From assembly GCA_041655595.1 (NCBI GenBank), contig JBBAFB010000001.1, forward strand, positions 6,071 to 70,070: DNA of 64,000 nucleotides, read 5' to 3'. The stretch is from JBBAFB01 sp041655595 (GTDB lineage: Bacteria > Bacillota > DULZ01). Position 1 is the stretch's first letter. Each line of letters begins with the position of its first letter. This document shows, piece by piece, positions 1 through 7,945 of this stretch. The position numbers were made by a program, and so were the translations under genes. The notes under the pieces were generated by a model. The model worked only from the letters and a program-made list of their open reading frames with translations, searched no databases and was not told the DNA's origin.

Positions 1-594
1 TGATTCAGAAACAGCCCTCATCATCACAACAGGACCGATTGCCCAGATTTGATCAATTTTTTCTTCCATCATAATTTCTTTTAAGATGTCAGTTACAAAT
101 CCTTGTCTGCCATAGGAACCGTCATCCGTAGCTACTAACAAACGATTACTGGCCATTTCCATTTCCTTTTCCCAGAAAAGCAAGTCGGCGCATCTTGCAC
201 CTATTATAGATATTACTTCATTTCCCGCTTCCTTGAGGGCCCTTGCAATTGGAAATACAGGAGCGATTCCAACACCGCCGCCTATGCAAATTACTTTGCC
301 AAAGTTTTCAATTAAAGTCGGCTCTCCCAAAGGGCCTACAAAATCTAGCAAAGACTGCCCCGCTTCCAACTTGCCTAGTTCAGTGGTTGAGTGTCCTACT
401 TCCTGGAAGATAATAGTAATAGTGCCCAAGCTTCTGTCAAAATCTGCTACGGTCAATGGTATTCTTTCGCCTTGCTCATTAATTCTCAAAATTACAAACT
501 GTCCTGGTTTAACTTTTTTCGCTATTTCTGGTGCCTTTATGTCCATCAATTTTAGTGTAGGCGAAAAAACCTCTTTTTTTAAAATTTCGTACAA
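1..594 (-). CDS. FAD/NAD-binding subunit of sulfide dehydrogenase/NfnA type (partial)
   Basis: The gene runs off the left edge, so only the first 198 codons are present. The protein starts MYEILKKEVFSPT from a TTG codon preceded by an AGGGGG ribosome site. It has the ferredoxin-reductase-like layout: an N-terminal FAD-binding beta barrel (GERIPLTVADFD), then an NAD-binding Rossmann segment (KVICIGGGVGIAPVFPIA) and a second motif (ATDDGSYGRQGFVTD). This matches the small flavoprotein of sulfide dehydrogenase / NADH-dependent ferredoxin:NADP oxidoreductase (SudB, NfnA), which is usually followed by a GltD-like large subunit. That partner would lie outside the window on this strand. PyrK, the dihydroorotate dehydrogenase electron-transfer subunit, is the closest alternative; the missing C-terminal cysteines would decide. 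Confidence 0.8.
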   Translation of the reverse strand, partial: MYEILKKEVFSPTLKLMDIKAPEIAKKVKPGQFVILRINEQGERIPLTVADFDRSLGTITIIFQEVGHSTTELGKLEAGQSLLDFVGPLGEPTLIENFGKVICIGGGVGIAPVFPIARALKEAGNEVISIIGARCADLLFWEKEMEMASNRLLVATDDGSYGRQGFVTDILKEIMMEEKIDQIWAIGPVVMMRAVSES

Positions 595-663
595 AATGCG
601 TTCCCCCTGTCAACTTAAAATTTAGCTAATAGCTTATTCTATTTATTTTTGTTTAACCCTTTA

Positions 664-1653
664 TCAAAAATTTGTAAAAGCTCTTTTTAATATCCCTCTT
701 TGCCGGGCAATTAAACCCGACAGTGCCGTTCCCACTGCATTATCTGTACTGTAATAAGGATCTGCAAAAAACAGCTCCCCTCCGACGGCAGCGTGTTCCA
801 GTCTTAAAGATAGTTTCTTTCTTAGATGCCGATTTGCCGCCACCCCGCCTACCAGCAAAATTTTATTTAGACCTGTGTTCTTTATGCCCTCAAGTGCCAC
901 CTTTTCAATGGTTTTAGTTATACAATTTTCTATTGCTCTGGCAACCGTTTCAAAAGGATGGCCTTCCTCTATCAATTTTAAAGCGTGAGTCTCCCCGCCC
1001 GAAAAACTGAAGTTATAACCGCTGACATAAGAGGGGATGTATGTATCCTGACTCTTGGATGCTGTTGCCAGTTTCTCCAAATGCACTCCTGCCGGAAAAG
1101 GTAAACCCATAGCTACACCGATGCGGTCTACAAATTGGCCCGCGTGTAAATCCAATGTTCCCCCTAAATAGTCAATTTTAAAGATTTCTTCCCCTTTTGC
1201 ACCGGAAACTCGTAGCAGCTCCGATGTTCCGCCGGATAAATGCACTGCTAAAAAATCAGCATCCCAATCCAACTCACTTGACCAAAGACCAGCTAACAGG
1301 TGGCCTTCCTGGTGTGATGTTGCCCAAAAAGGGACCCCAAAAAACTCCGCTAAGACCCGCCCTTGTGATTCCCCGACTGTAAAAACCGGCATGTAGGAAT
1401 CTTTCATTGGCCTAGGTCTTGTGCTGGCAGCTATCGCCAAAATATTCTCACTTTTAATAGCCTCTTTTATTCCTTGGAAAATGGTTTTCATGTTTTGCAC
1501 ATGCTGAAACACCGCCTGTGATTGCTGTAAACCTCTTTTCCCCTGAGGAACCTTCAGTACCAGACGGTGTTCCTTGATCAGCTTTAGTTCCTGATTCATG
1601 ATAGCTATGCTGGTAGTGTAACAACTTGTGTCGATGCCAACTATAATACCCAC
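664..1653 (-). CDS. TsaD/Kae1-like ASKHA protein (M22 family paralogue)
   Basis: A 329-residue protein of the Kae1/TsaD (former peptidase M22) family. It keeps an ATP-site start (GIDTSCYTTSIAI), the iron-binding region TSHQEGHLLAG (TsaD normally has HMEGH), the loop HLSGGTSELL and the late glycine motif LLVGGVAANRHLRKKL. Differences from true TsaD (HQEGH, and SGGTSELL instead of SGGHT) suggest a paralogue rather than the t6A enzyme itself; the function of such paralogues is not known to me. I chose the GTG start because AGGAG lies seven bases upstream. It is the last gene of the asp23-amaP-DUF2273-nusB run and follows nusB by 14 bases. Confidence 0.75.
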   Translation of the reverse strand: MGIIVGIDTSCYTTSIAIMNQELKLIKEHRLVLKVPQGKRGLQQSQAVFQHVQNMKTIFQGIKEAIKSENILAIAASTRPRPMKDSYMPVFTVGESQGRVLAEFFGVPFWATSHQEGHLLAGLWSSELDWDADFLAVHLSGGTSELLRVSGAKGEEIFKIDYLGGTLDLHAGQFVDRIGVAMGLPFPAGVHLEKLATASKSQDTYIPSYVSGYNFSFSGGETHALKLIEEGHPFETVARAIENCITKTIEKVALEGIKNTGLNKILLVGGVAANRHLRKKLSLRLEHAAVGGELFFADPYYSTDNAVGTALSGLIARQRGILKRAFTNF

Positions 1654-1667
1654 AATCAAACTCCTAC

Positions 1668-2084
1668 TTAGCTACTTGCTTCCCGCTTACAGGTCCGCCA
1701 TATTTCGTCCAGCACCCCATTAACAAAGGCCCCTGATTCATGATCACTATAGGACTTAGCCAGTTCAATCGCCTCGTTAATTATAACTTTGTAAGGTGTA
1801 TCTTTTGTAAATAGTAATTCATAAACAGCCAGGCGAAGAACACTTCTTTCCACACTTGCCATCCTTTTTAAATCCCATTCCGGTGACTTCCGGGCGATTA
1901 ACTCATCAATTGCATCTTGATTTTCCAAAACTCCCAGAACCAGTGAAGGCCCAAATTCATTAGCAAGGTCAGTTGCCCGCTCTGTATCAAAAGTATAGCA
2001 AAGAGCCTTTTCCGGACTAATGTGACCAACATCTATTTGAAATAATGCTTGCATCGCTTTTACCCGACTAGTTTTTCTGCTCAA
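1668..2084 (-). CDS. nusB: Transcription antitermination factor NusB
   Basis: A 138-residue protein with the all-helical NusB fold signature: SRKTSRVKAMQALFQID at the N terminus, then PEWDLKRMASVERSVLRLAV and the family hallmark YKVIINEAIELAKSYSDHES followed by FVNGVLDEI. NusB binds boxA RNA with NusE (S10) and supports antitermination of rRNA operons. The TTG start is favoured by a GAGGTGA ribosome site five bases upstream; a GTG three codons earlier has no site. Its place behind Asp23-family genes and accC matches the accB-accC-yqhY-nusB order of Bacillus. Confidence 0.95.
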   Translation of the reverse strand: MSRKTSRVKAMQALFQIDVGHISPEKALCYTFDTERATDLANEFGPSLVLGVLENQDAIDELIARKSPEWDLKRMASVERSVLRLAVYELLFTKDTPYKVIINEAIELAKSYSDHESGAFVNGVLDEIWRTCKREASS

Positions 2085-2104
2085 CTGTGTCACCTCAAAG
2101 GAAT

Positions 2105-2323
2105 TTATTCATCAAACCAGCGATCAAGAAACCGTCTGAGGCTACCTTGTTCATCTGCCCTTTTACCAACAAGGTAGCCTAAAATAATGCAAATTGTGAT
2201 AAAAAAGGTTTTCCAAAAACCTAACACCGCAGTGAAAACCCCGAAAAACAACCCAATTATTACGCCCAAAGCTTTGCCTCGGTGCTCCTGCCAAATGTAC
2301 TTAATCATTTCTTCCCACTTCAA
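2105..2323 (-). CDS. DUF2273 small membrane protein
   Basis: A 72-residue protein with the DUF2273 pattern: W..E..KYIWQEHRGKALG, then two hydrophobic stretches (VIIGLFFGVFTAVLGFW and TFFITICIILGYLVG) and a basic/acidic tail. Members are usually found beside AmaP and Asp23 proteins and probably form part of the membrane anchor of the Asp23 envelope-stress complex. That role is inferred from gene order. The TTG start has AGAGGTG six bases upstream. It overlaps neither neighbour and is co-directional with amaP. Confidence 0.75.
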   Translation of the reverse strand: MKWEEMIKYIWQEHRGKALGVIIGLFFGVFTAVLGFWKTFFITICIILGYLVGKRADEQGSLRRFLDRWFDE

Positions 2324-2337
2324 AAGTATCACCTCTA

Positions 2338-2874
2338 TCAGTTAACCCTTGTCCTATTTCCGGATGCCGTAGCCTCCACCACAACTTTTGCTTCCAGTAG
2401 ATTAATGCCCGCGTGGGTCTCCAGATATTCTTTGACAGCGCCCTGAATTTGCTGGCTAATCTCGGGAATATTTGTTTCTGGTAGAAGCTGCATTTTAAGT
2501 AAGAGTGCCACACCTTCGGGTGTACATTTAATTTTGGGATTTACACCGGAGATTCCGTCAATTGATTGCAGGGATTTCCTGATCATGTTCTCAATAGCGT
2601 CCTGAGTTATATGAATTTCGCCCAAAGGCATTGGTTTAATGTAAGCCAACAGCCTTCCATCGCTACGAAAACTATCAAAAAACAGTTTTAGCGTCAGCAA
2701 AAAGACCAAAATAGCAACTGCCGCAACAACCCAACTGGTTTGTTGCTGAGCTAAGGCTGCTTCTATGGTTTTCATGGGCAAATCCCAACCCAAGGCTACT
2801 AAAGTTACCAGCAAAGCTAAGGCGGCTATTAGCAAACTATAGATACCTATTAAAACGTTCTGATAATGCTTCAT
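2338..2874 (-). CDS. amaP: Alkaline shock response membrane anchor protein AmaP
   Basis: A 178-residue protein with two N-terminal transmembrane segments (VLIGIYSLLIAALALLVTLVAL and WVVAAVAILVFLLTLKLFF) followed by a cytoplasmic Asp23-like domain (ITQDAIENMIRKSLQSIDGI ... VKEYLETHAGI). This is the arrangement of AmaP, which holds Asp23 at the membrane in staphylococci. Gene order asp23-amaP-DUF2273 supports the call. The stop lies 15 bases ahead of the DUF2273 start. Confidence 0.8.
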   Translation of the reverse strand: MKHYQNVLIGIYSLLIAALALLVTLVALGWDLPMKTIEAALAQQQTSWVVAAVAILVFLLTLKLFFDSFRSDGRLLAYIKPMPLGEIHITQDAIENMIRKSLQSIDGISGVNPKIKCTPEGVALLLKMQLLPETNIPEISQQIQGAVKEYLETHAGINLLEAKVVVEATASGNRTRVN

Positions 2875-2893
2875 CAGTTAAATCCCCCTTCTT

Positions 2894-3298
2894 TTACCTA
2901 ACTCGCTGTTCTTCCTCGGGCTTTTCGGCTTGAGGGAATTCAACTCCTTGTACATGAATATTTACTTCCACAACCTTAAGACCGGTCATGCCCTCAATTG
3001 CTTGTTTAACATCTTGTTGAATCTTTAAACAAACATCGGGAATCCTTACTCCAAATTCTACAATAACAAAAATATCAACCGCTGCTTCCTTTTCACCTAC
3101 CTCCACCTTTACACCCTTAGCTAAGTTTCTCCGGCCTAACATCTCCGCAATACCGCCTGCAATACCGCCGCTCATACCCGCCACTCCACTAACCTCGGTG
3201 GCCGCTAAACCGGCAACAATGGCAACCACTTCATCTGCAATTTTTACAGTTCCTTGCTCATTAACTTTCAGATCAGTTTTCTTTTCCGAATCAGCCAT
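2894..3298 (-). CDS. Asp23/Gls24 family envelope stress protein (YqhY-like)
   Basis: A 134-residue Asp23-family protein: GTVKIADEVVAIVAGLAATEVSGVAGMSGG at the N terminus (shown in part), then VEVGEKEAAVDIFVIVEFG and the end motif VVEVNIHVQGVEF. In Bacillus the homologue YqhY lies in the accB-accC operon and is linked to control of acetyl-CoA carboxylase; the same neighbourhood is seen here, with accC upstream. I placed the start at the second ATG because an AAAGGGG ribosome site sits six bases before it. It is the first gene behind a good promoter. Confidence 0.85.
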   Translation of the reverse strand: MADSEKKTDLKVNEQGTVKIADEVVAIVAGLAATEVSGVAGMSGGIAGGIAEMLGRRNLAKGVKVEVGEKEAAVDIFVIVEFGVRIPDVCLKIQQDVKQAIEGMTGLKVVEVNIHVQGVEFPQAEKPEEEQRVR

Positions 3299-3336
3299 AA
3301 TCATACCCCTTTCTATTTATTTTTAACTGTATGCCT

Positions 3337-3366
3337 AGTATACCAAAGAGTAGTTTGTTTTGACAA
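3337..3366 (-). promoter_or_regulatory. SigA-type promoter of the asp23-nusB operon
   Basis: On the minus strand a -35 TTGTCA and a -10 TATACT are separated by 18 bases, about 30 bases ahead of the Asp23-family gene. The palindrome GCTAATTAGC followed by a T run just upstream (about 3372-3391) could be a weak terminator for accC. Confidence 0.55.
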
Positions 3367-3428
3367 TGTTATCCTGAAAAAACGCTAATTAGCAATTGAA
3401 ACAAAATTTTGACCTTCAGCTTTTGTCT

Positions 3429-4775
3429 TTAGGCACCGAGAACACGCCTTTGAATAAAGTTAGTATAGATATCCCCTTTTTGATAAAAGGCATTATCTAG
3501 AACTTGCAAATGAAAGCGGGCTGTAGTTTCAACACCTTCAATAATTAATTCGCTTAAAACCCGTTTCATCTTTTTAATAGCTTCTTCCCTGCTTACCCCC
3601 CAAACAATCATTTTGCCGATTAACGAATCGTAGTAGGGTGGTATTTTGTAGCCTTCGTAAATATGCGAATCGAATCTAACACCAAATCCCCCCGGTACAT
3701 AGAGCTTTGTTATAACTCCGGGATTCGGTTTAAATCCATTCTTTGCATCCTCCGCATTAATTCTACATTCAATAGCCGCCCCTCGAAAGGATACTTCCTC
3801 TTGTCTGATTGAAAGAGGTAAGTTACGGGCTATCTTGATTTGTTCTTTAACTAAATCTACACCGGTGATCATTTCCGTAATCGGGTGTTCAACCTGCAGA
3901 CGTGTATTCATTTCCATAAAATAAAAATTGGCATTGCGATCCAATAAAAACTCTACCGTACCTAGACCAAAATAACCGACAGATCTGGCCGCAGCTATGG
4001 CTGCTTTTGCCATTTCATTTCTAATTTCCGTGGAAAGCCCATAGGCCGGTGCTTCTTCTAGGATTTTTTGATGTCTCCTCTGCAAGGAACAGTCCCTTTC
4101 CCCCAAATGAATAATATTGCCATGCTGATCCGCTAAAATTTGTATCTCGATATGGCGCGGTTCTTCTAAATATTTCTCCAAATAAACGCTGTTGTCAGCA
4201 AAGGCGGCTTCTGCTTCTCTTTGTGCCATTTTTATTGCTTGGTCCAAACCATCTTCATTTTGTACAATTCGCATCCCTTTGCCCCCCCCGCCTGCTGAGG
4301 CTTTCACAATAACAGGATACCCCATTTTCGCCGCACAATTCGCTGCCTTGCTGGAGTCGGTCAAGATCCCAGTTGAACCGGGAACCACGGGTACCCCGGC
4401 TTGTTGCATTACTTCCCTGGCCCTAGCCTTTGCCCCCATTACTCTTATACTTTTGGGCGAGGGCCCGATAAAAACAAGGTCGGAATTTAAGCACATTTCG
4501 GCAAAAAAGGGGTTTTCGGACAGGAAACCGTAACCGGGGTGGATTGCGTCACTTTTAGTCATTTTGGCAGCTGTTATTAAGTTAGAAATATTTAAATAAC
4601 TGCTATTGGAGTTTGGTGCCCCGATACAAATGGCTTCACCCGCTAGTTTTACATGAAGGGCATCTTTATCTGCCTCGGAATAAACCGCAACAGTCTTAAT
4701 TCCTAATTCGTGGCAAGCTTGAATTACACGTACTGCCACTTCACCGCGATTGGCCACTAATATTTTTTTAAACAT
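3429..4775 (-). CDS. accC: Biotin carboxylase subunit (AccC / PycA-like)
   Basis: A 448-residue ATP-grasp biotin carboxylase that carboxylates biotin on a carrier protein with ATP and bicarbonate. Visible motifs: MFKKILVANRGEVAVRVIQA, the glycine-rich ATP loop KASAGGGGKGMRIV (around 159-172), ERDCSLQRRHQK, the metal/ATP region FYFMEMNTRLQVEHPITE, and C-terminal ECRINAED. It begins 3 bases after the stop of the carboxyltransferase-BCCP gene, so the two are almost certainly co-translated. It could serve acetyl-CoA carboxylase, a split pyruvate carboxylase, or both; sequence alone does not separate the AccC and PycA roles. Confidence 0.95.
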   Translation of the reverse strand: MFKKILVANRGEVAVRVIQACHELGIKTVAVYSEADKDALHVKLAGEAICIGAPNSNSSYLNISNLITAAKMTKSDAIHPGYGFLSENPFFAEMCLNSDLVFIGPSPKSIRVMGAKARAREVMQQAGVPVVPGSTGILTDSSKAANCAAKMGYPVIVKASAGGGGKGMRIVQNEDGLDQAIKMAQREAEAAFADNSVYLEKYLEEPRHIEIQILADQHGNIIHLGERDCSLQRRHQKILEEAPAYGLSTEIRNEMAKAAIAAARSVGYFGLGTVEFLLDRNANFYFMEMNTRLQVEHPITEMITGVDLVKEQIKIARNLPLSIRQEEVSFRGAAIECRINAEDAKNGFKPNPGVITKLYVPGGFGVRFDSHIYEGYKIPPYYDSLIGKMIVWGVSREEAIKKMKRVLSELIIEGVETTARFHLQVLDNAFYQKGDIYTNFIQRRVLGA

Positions 4776-4778
4776 GGT

Positions 4779-6635
4779 TCAGACCTCTTCAATCAGAAAT
4801 AATTCTTGCCCGTATTCCACCATTTCACCGTTTTTCACAAGCACATCCACGATATAGCCGGATACATCCGCTTCAACTTCATTCATCAATTTCATGGCTT
4901 CAACGATACAAATAGTTTGACCGGGCTTCACCAAATCACCTATTTTAACAAAGGGATTCTCATCGGGATTTGGGGCCTTGTAAAATGTTCCAACCATAGG
5001 GGATTTCAAAACATGATGTTTGCTCGCGACTTCCTGCCTTTGCTCGTTTTTAACCCCCATGTTTATATTTTCACTAAAACTTTTATCTAACAGTTTTTGA
5101 TTTACATCCTCATTTGAGTATTTTTTTATCAATAATTTTATCTCCCCGGTTTCTAAATTAAATTCACTCATGCCGGATATTTCCAAGGTTTTAATCAAGT
5201 CATTAATTTCTTTTAAATCCATCTTTATTTTCCCTCCCCTTTCTGAATCTTTCCCGAAAACTTCCTTGTTTACACCCTTCTCCGCTTTCATGCTATCTAA
5301 CAAGCCTGACCTTCTATCCTCAAAAAACTTCATTGCTACTTGCGGAAACAAACAATAGGATAGAACATCTTCCTCGGTCTCTACTATTCCTTTTAACTCT
5401 TGCCTTGCCCTTTCCAGCCTCGGTTCCAGTTTATCCGCCGGCCTTTGATAACAAACTTCACCTTCTTTAATAATCCGTCCCCTAATCTCCAGATCCACTT
5501 CACCTGGTGGACGGCCATAGGCACCCTTTAAATAGGCCTTAACCTCACCGGGGACCAGCTTGTACCTTTCCCCTGTAATCACATTTAAAACAGCTTGTGT
5601 GCCTACAATTTGACTTGTGGGGGTGACCAGGGGAGGATAGCCCAGTTCTTTTCTCACTCTTGGAATTTCAGCCAAAACTTCATTTAATCTAGGCAAGGAG
5701 TTTTGTTCCTTTAGTTGAGAAACCAAATTTGTGATCATTCCTCCCGGTACTTGATGACCAAAAACCTGCATGTCGGTAATTCTGGTTACACCTCTCTCGT
5801 AACCCAATTCTTTTCTGAGTTCATCAAAATAGTGGGCTATTTCAAATAATAAATCGAGATCCAAGCCTGTATCATGGTCTGTATTGGACAATGCTCTTAC
5901 AATTGTCTCCACCGGCGGCTGAGAAGCACCAAAGGCTAAAGGCACCGAAGCGGTATCAACAACATCCACTCCCGCACTTGCCGCTTCTAAATAGGCACCT
6001 ACCGCCAAGCCGCCAATATAATGGCTGTGTAATTGAATTGGTATCTCCAGCCTTTCTTTAAAAAGCTTGACGAGTTCAAAGGCATTATGAGGCGATAAAA
6101 GCCCTGCCATGTCCTTTAAGCAGATGGAATCCGCACCAATTTCCTGAAGCTTCAGAGCTGTGTCCAGATAATGCTCCACAGTATGAACAGGACTGATGGT
6201 GTAAACTACAGTCCCTTGAGCATGCGCCCCGGCCTTTTTTATCGCTTCAATAGGTATTTGCATATTTCTGAGATCATTCAAAGCATCAAACACCCTGATG
6301 ATGTCCATCCCGTTATGAACGGCTTTATCTATAAAGGAGCGAACTACATCATCCGGATAATGCTGGTAACCCACCAGGGATTGACCCCTCAACAGCATTT
6401 GCAATTTTGTATTTTTAACTCTTTTGCGAAGAACCCGCAGCCTATCCCAAGGATCCTCCCCAAGGTATCTTAAACAAACATCAAAAGTTGCCCCGCCCCA
6501 AACCTCTAATGAATAATAACCGACATTATCAATTTTTTCGATAATAGGCAACATGTCTTTTGTACGCATTCTTGTTGCCCACAAACTTTGATGTCCATCT
6601 CTTAAAGTGGTATCCGTTAACCTGAGCCTTTTCAT
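4779..6635 (-). CDS. Carboxyltransferase (PycB/OadA-like) fused to full-length AccB (BCCP)
   Basis: A 618-residue fusion. Residues 1-471 form the carboxyltransferase of pyruvate carboxylase subunit B/oxaloacetate decarboxylase alpha: LTDTTLRDGHQSLWATRMRT, probable carbamylated Lys174 (SICLKDMAGLL) and metal-binding His203/His205 (LHSHYIGG). Residues 472-618 are a whole AccB: the AccB-type N terminus MDLKEINDLIKTLE, a linker, and the biotinyl domain with EAMKLMNE (Lys582 biotinylated). The junction encodes RGGKIK, and the bases for it read AGGGGAGGGA, an excellent Shine-Dalgarno site in front of ATG 472. In Bacillus the gene at this place, between spoIIIAH and accC, is plain accB. The fused protein with AccC would make a two-subunit pyruvate carboxylase; internal initiation would release free AccB. 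That dual output is inference. Confidence 0.9.
   Translation of the reverse strand: MKRLRLTDTTLRDGHQSLWATRMRTKDMLPIIEKIDNVGYYSLEVWGGATFDVCLRYLGEDPWDRLRVLRKRVKNTKLQMLLRGQSLVGYQHYPDDVVRSFIDKAVHNGMDIIRVFDALNDLRNMQIPIEAIKKAGAHAQGTVVYTISPVHTVEHYLDTALKLQEIGADSICLKDMAGLLSPHNAFELVKLFKERLEIPIQLHSHYIGGLAVGAYLEAASAGVDVVDTASVPLAFGASQPPVETIVRALSNTDHDTGLDLDLLFEIAHYFDELRKELGYERGVTRITDMQVFGHQVPGGMITNLVSQLKEQNSLPRLNEVLAEIPRVRKELGYPPLVTPTSQIVGTQAVLNVITGERYKLVPGEVKAYLKGAYGRPPGEVDLEIRGRIIKEGEVCYQRPADKLEPRLERARQELKGIVETEEDVLSYCLFPQVAMKFFEDRRSGLLDSMKAEKGVNKEVFGKDSERGGKIKMDLKEINDLIKTLEISGMSEFNLETGEIKLLIKKYSNEDVNQKLLDKSFSENINMGVKNEQRQEVASKHHVLKSPMVGTFYKAPNPDENPFVKIGDLVKPGQTICIVEAMKLMNEVEADVSGYIVDVLVKNGEMVEYGQELFLIEEV
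5231..5240 (-). promoter_or_regulatory. Internal Shine-Dalgarno for a free AccB
   Basis: AGGGGAGGGA lies eight bases ahead of an in-frame ATG at 5222-5220 (minus strand). Starting there would give a 147-residue protein (4779-5222) with a standard AccB N terminus and length. The site is stronger than those of several neighbouring genes. Confidence 0.7.
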
Positions 6636-6699
6636 TACTTTACCTCCAAAAAAACCCTTGATGGATTATCAGGGCTTCATAGTTTGATCTTTATTGTAC

Positions 6700-6728
6700 A
6701 TTATAAGTTCGCTCTTACCCCGCCGCAA
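6700..6728 (-). promoter_or_regulatory. Promoter of the carboxyltransferase-accC operon
   Basis: -35 TTGCGG and -10 TATAAT are separated by 17 bases on the minus strand, between the end of spoIIIAH and the carboxyltransferase gene. It gives the carboxylase genes a vegetative promoter independent of the sporulation operon upstream. Confidence 0.65.
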
Positions 6729-6766
6729 CAGCTTTAGCCCATGTATACATAATTCCTGTCGAATTA

Positions 6767-7327
6767 TTAACTTTTAGCGAAAATGGTAATCTTGGACAGG
6801 GGAATTCCTGTTGTTCTATGCACTAAATCCGCAATTTTAACGGCATCTTTGTTATCAAAGCCATCATCCTTTACCACCACTGTAACCTGATTTTCTTGTA
6901 TAAAAGTTACTGCGTCCTCGTAGCCTTTGGCAATTATTAGTGTTTCCAACGTTAGTTCCTGATCAAGAGAGTTAGTTAACTGCAGCACCTTATGTAAAGC
7001 CTCCTGACGGACCTCATCAGCCACGCTTGCAGAATTAAACATAGTTTGCAACATCTCTATCTCTTGTGCACGTTGCCTGTCTCTTTTTAAACGGTATTCC
7101 ATAAAAAAATTATTTTCATCAAAATCTTCAAATTGATCATTTTCAATTTCATAGCTGCCTTCCGCCTCCAAACTAAATTCTTCGCCGCCAACCTCTAAAC
7201 CGACAAGGCTATCAGCAGCGGATTCGTTTTTAAGCTTTTTCCCTTCTTCAAAACTAAGATATAAAAATACTAAAGCTAAAACTATTAACACAACAAAAAC
7301 TGTGCGCCTACTGGTAATTATAGTCAT
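6767..7327 (-). CDS. spoIIIAH: Stage III sporulation protein AH
   Basis: A 186-residue mother-cell protein with one N-terminal membrane segment (TVFVVLIVLALVFLYLSF), an acidic linker and the conserved C-terminal ring-building domain (YRLKRDRQRAQEIEMLQ ... IAKGYEDAVTFIQENQVTVVVK). SpoIIIAH meets forespore SpoIIQ and forms the channel between the two cells. It is the last of eight consecutive spoIIIA genes, preceded by a GGAGG site, and its length is close to that of other clostridial versions. Confidence 0.93.
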   Translation of the reverse strand: MTIITSRRTVFVVLIVLALVFLYLSFEEGKKLKNESAADSLVGLEVGGEEFSLEAEGSYEIENDQFEDFDENNFFMEYRLKRDRQRAQEIEMLQTMFNSASVADEVRQEALHKVLQLTNSLDQELTLETLIIAKGYEDAVTFIQENQVTVVVKDDGFDNKDAVKIADLVHRTTGIPLSKITIFAKS

Positions 7328-7337
7328 CTTATTTACT

Positions 7338-7934
7338 TTACCTCCTTGATAAGACTTGAATTCGATGTATTTCTAAACCCAAGGCTGTTTCCACTGCCCT
7401 GGTCAGCTTATTTTTTACCTGGGCATCCCTGGCTCCTTCCGCAACTACCAAGACCCCTAAAATCTGTGGCCTAGTTTCCCTTATAATTATCGGTTGTTCT
7501 AAACCGGCTTGATTGCCCCTGATCAACACATATTGATCTGAAGAATTATTTTCGGTTGTTAACCTAACACCACCTCCTTGGTCTTTTTCATCAATCACTC
7601 TTTGATTGGCAGATACATTTATCGCATACTCATAACTGGTACCAGCAGCCAAAAAAACTGCCACCTCAACTTGCCCGGCCCCTTGGATCTGGGACAAAAT
7701 TTTCTCCAACCTTAGCTCCAATTCTCTTTCCTCTTCCCTAATTAAGGTATCAACGGAAACCTCTGCCACGGAAACCAAGCCTTCATTTACTGGCGATACG
7801 CCTAGGCGGCTGGTCATAAAAAGTAAAACACCTATTAAAAAGATACCTGTCAGCAAAAAGATTGTTTGCTTTGGCTGCTCAAAAAAGTGATCCAAAAGCC
7901 TTTTTTTAGTTTCTTCACTGCCCAAGAAGAACAA
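7338..7934 (-). CDS. spoIIIAG: Stage III sporulation protein AG
   Basis: A 198-residue single-pass protein: cytoplasmic N terminus, membrane helix TIFLLTGIFLIGVLLF, and an extracellular ring domain with the LEKILSQIQGAGQVEVAVFL and PQILGVLVVAEGARDAQVKN signatures of SpoIIIAG. The family builds a large multimeric ring in the feeding-tube channel. Start is TTG; a second TTG three codons on fits the GGGGG site equally well. Confidence 0.93.
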   Translation of the reverse strand: MFFLGSEETKKRLLDHFFEQPKQTIFLLTGIFLIGVLLFMTSRLGVSPVNEGLVSVAEVSVDTLIREEERELELRLEKILSQIQGAGQVEVAVFLAAGTSYEYAINVSANQRVIDEKDQGGGVRLTTENNSSDQYVLIRGNQAGLEQPIIIRETRPQILGVLVVAEGARDAQVKNKLTRAVETALGLEIHRIQVLSRR

Positions 7935-7945
7935 CCCCCGTTCCT

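Noticed and set aside
233..625. Plus-strand open frame of 130 codons.
   Set aside because: It is antisense to the FAD/NAD-binding gene, which has clear motifs; the plus frame has no recognisable protein features.
5170..5358. Plus-strand open frame over the fusion junction.
   Set aside because: It is the complement of the carboxyltransferase-AccB gene and shows no ribosome site or family motif.
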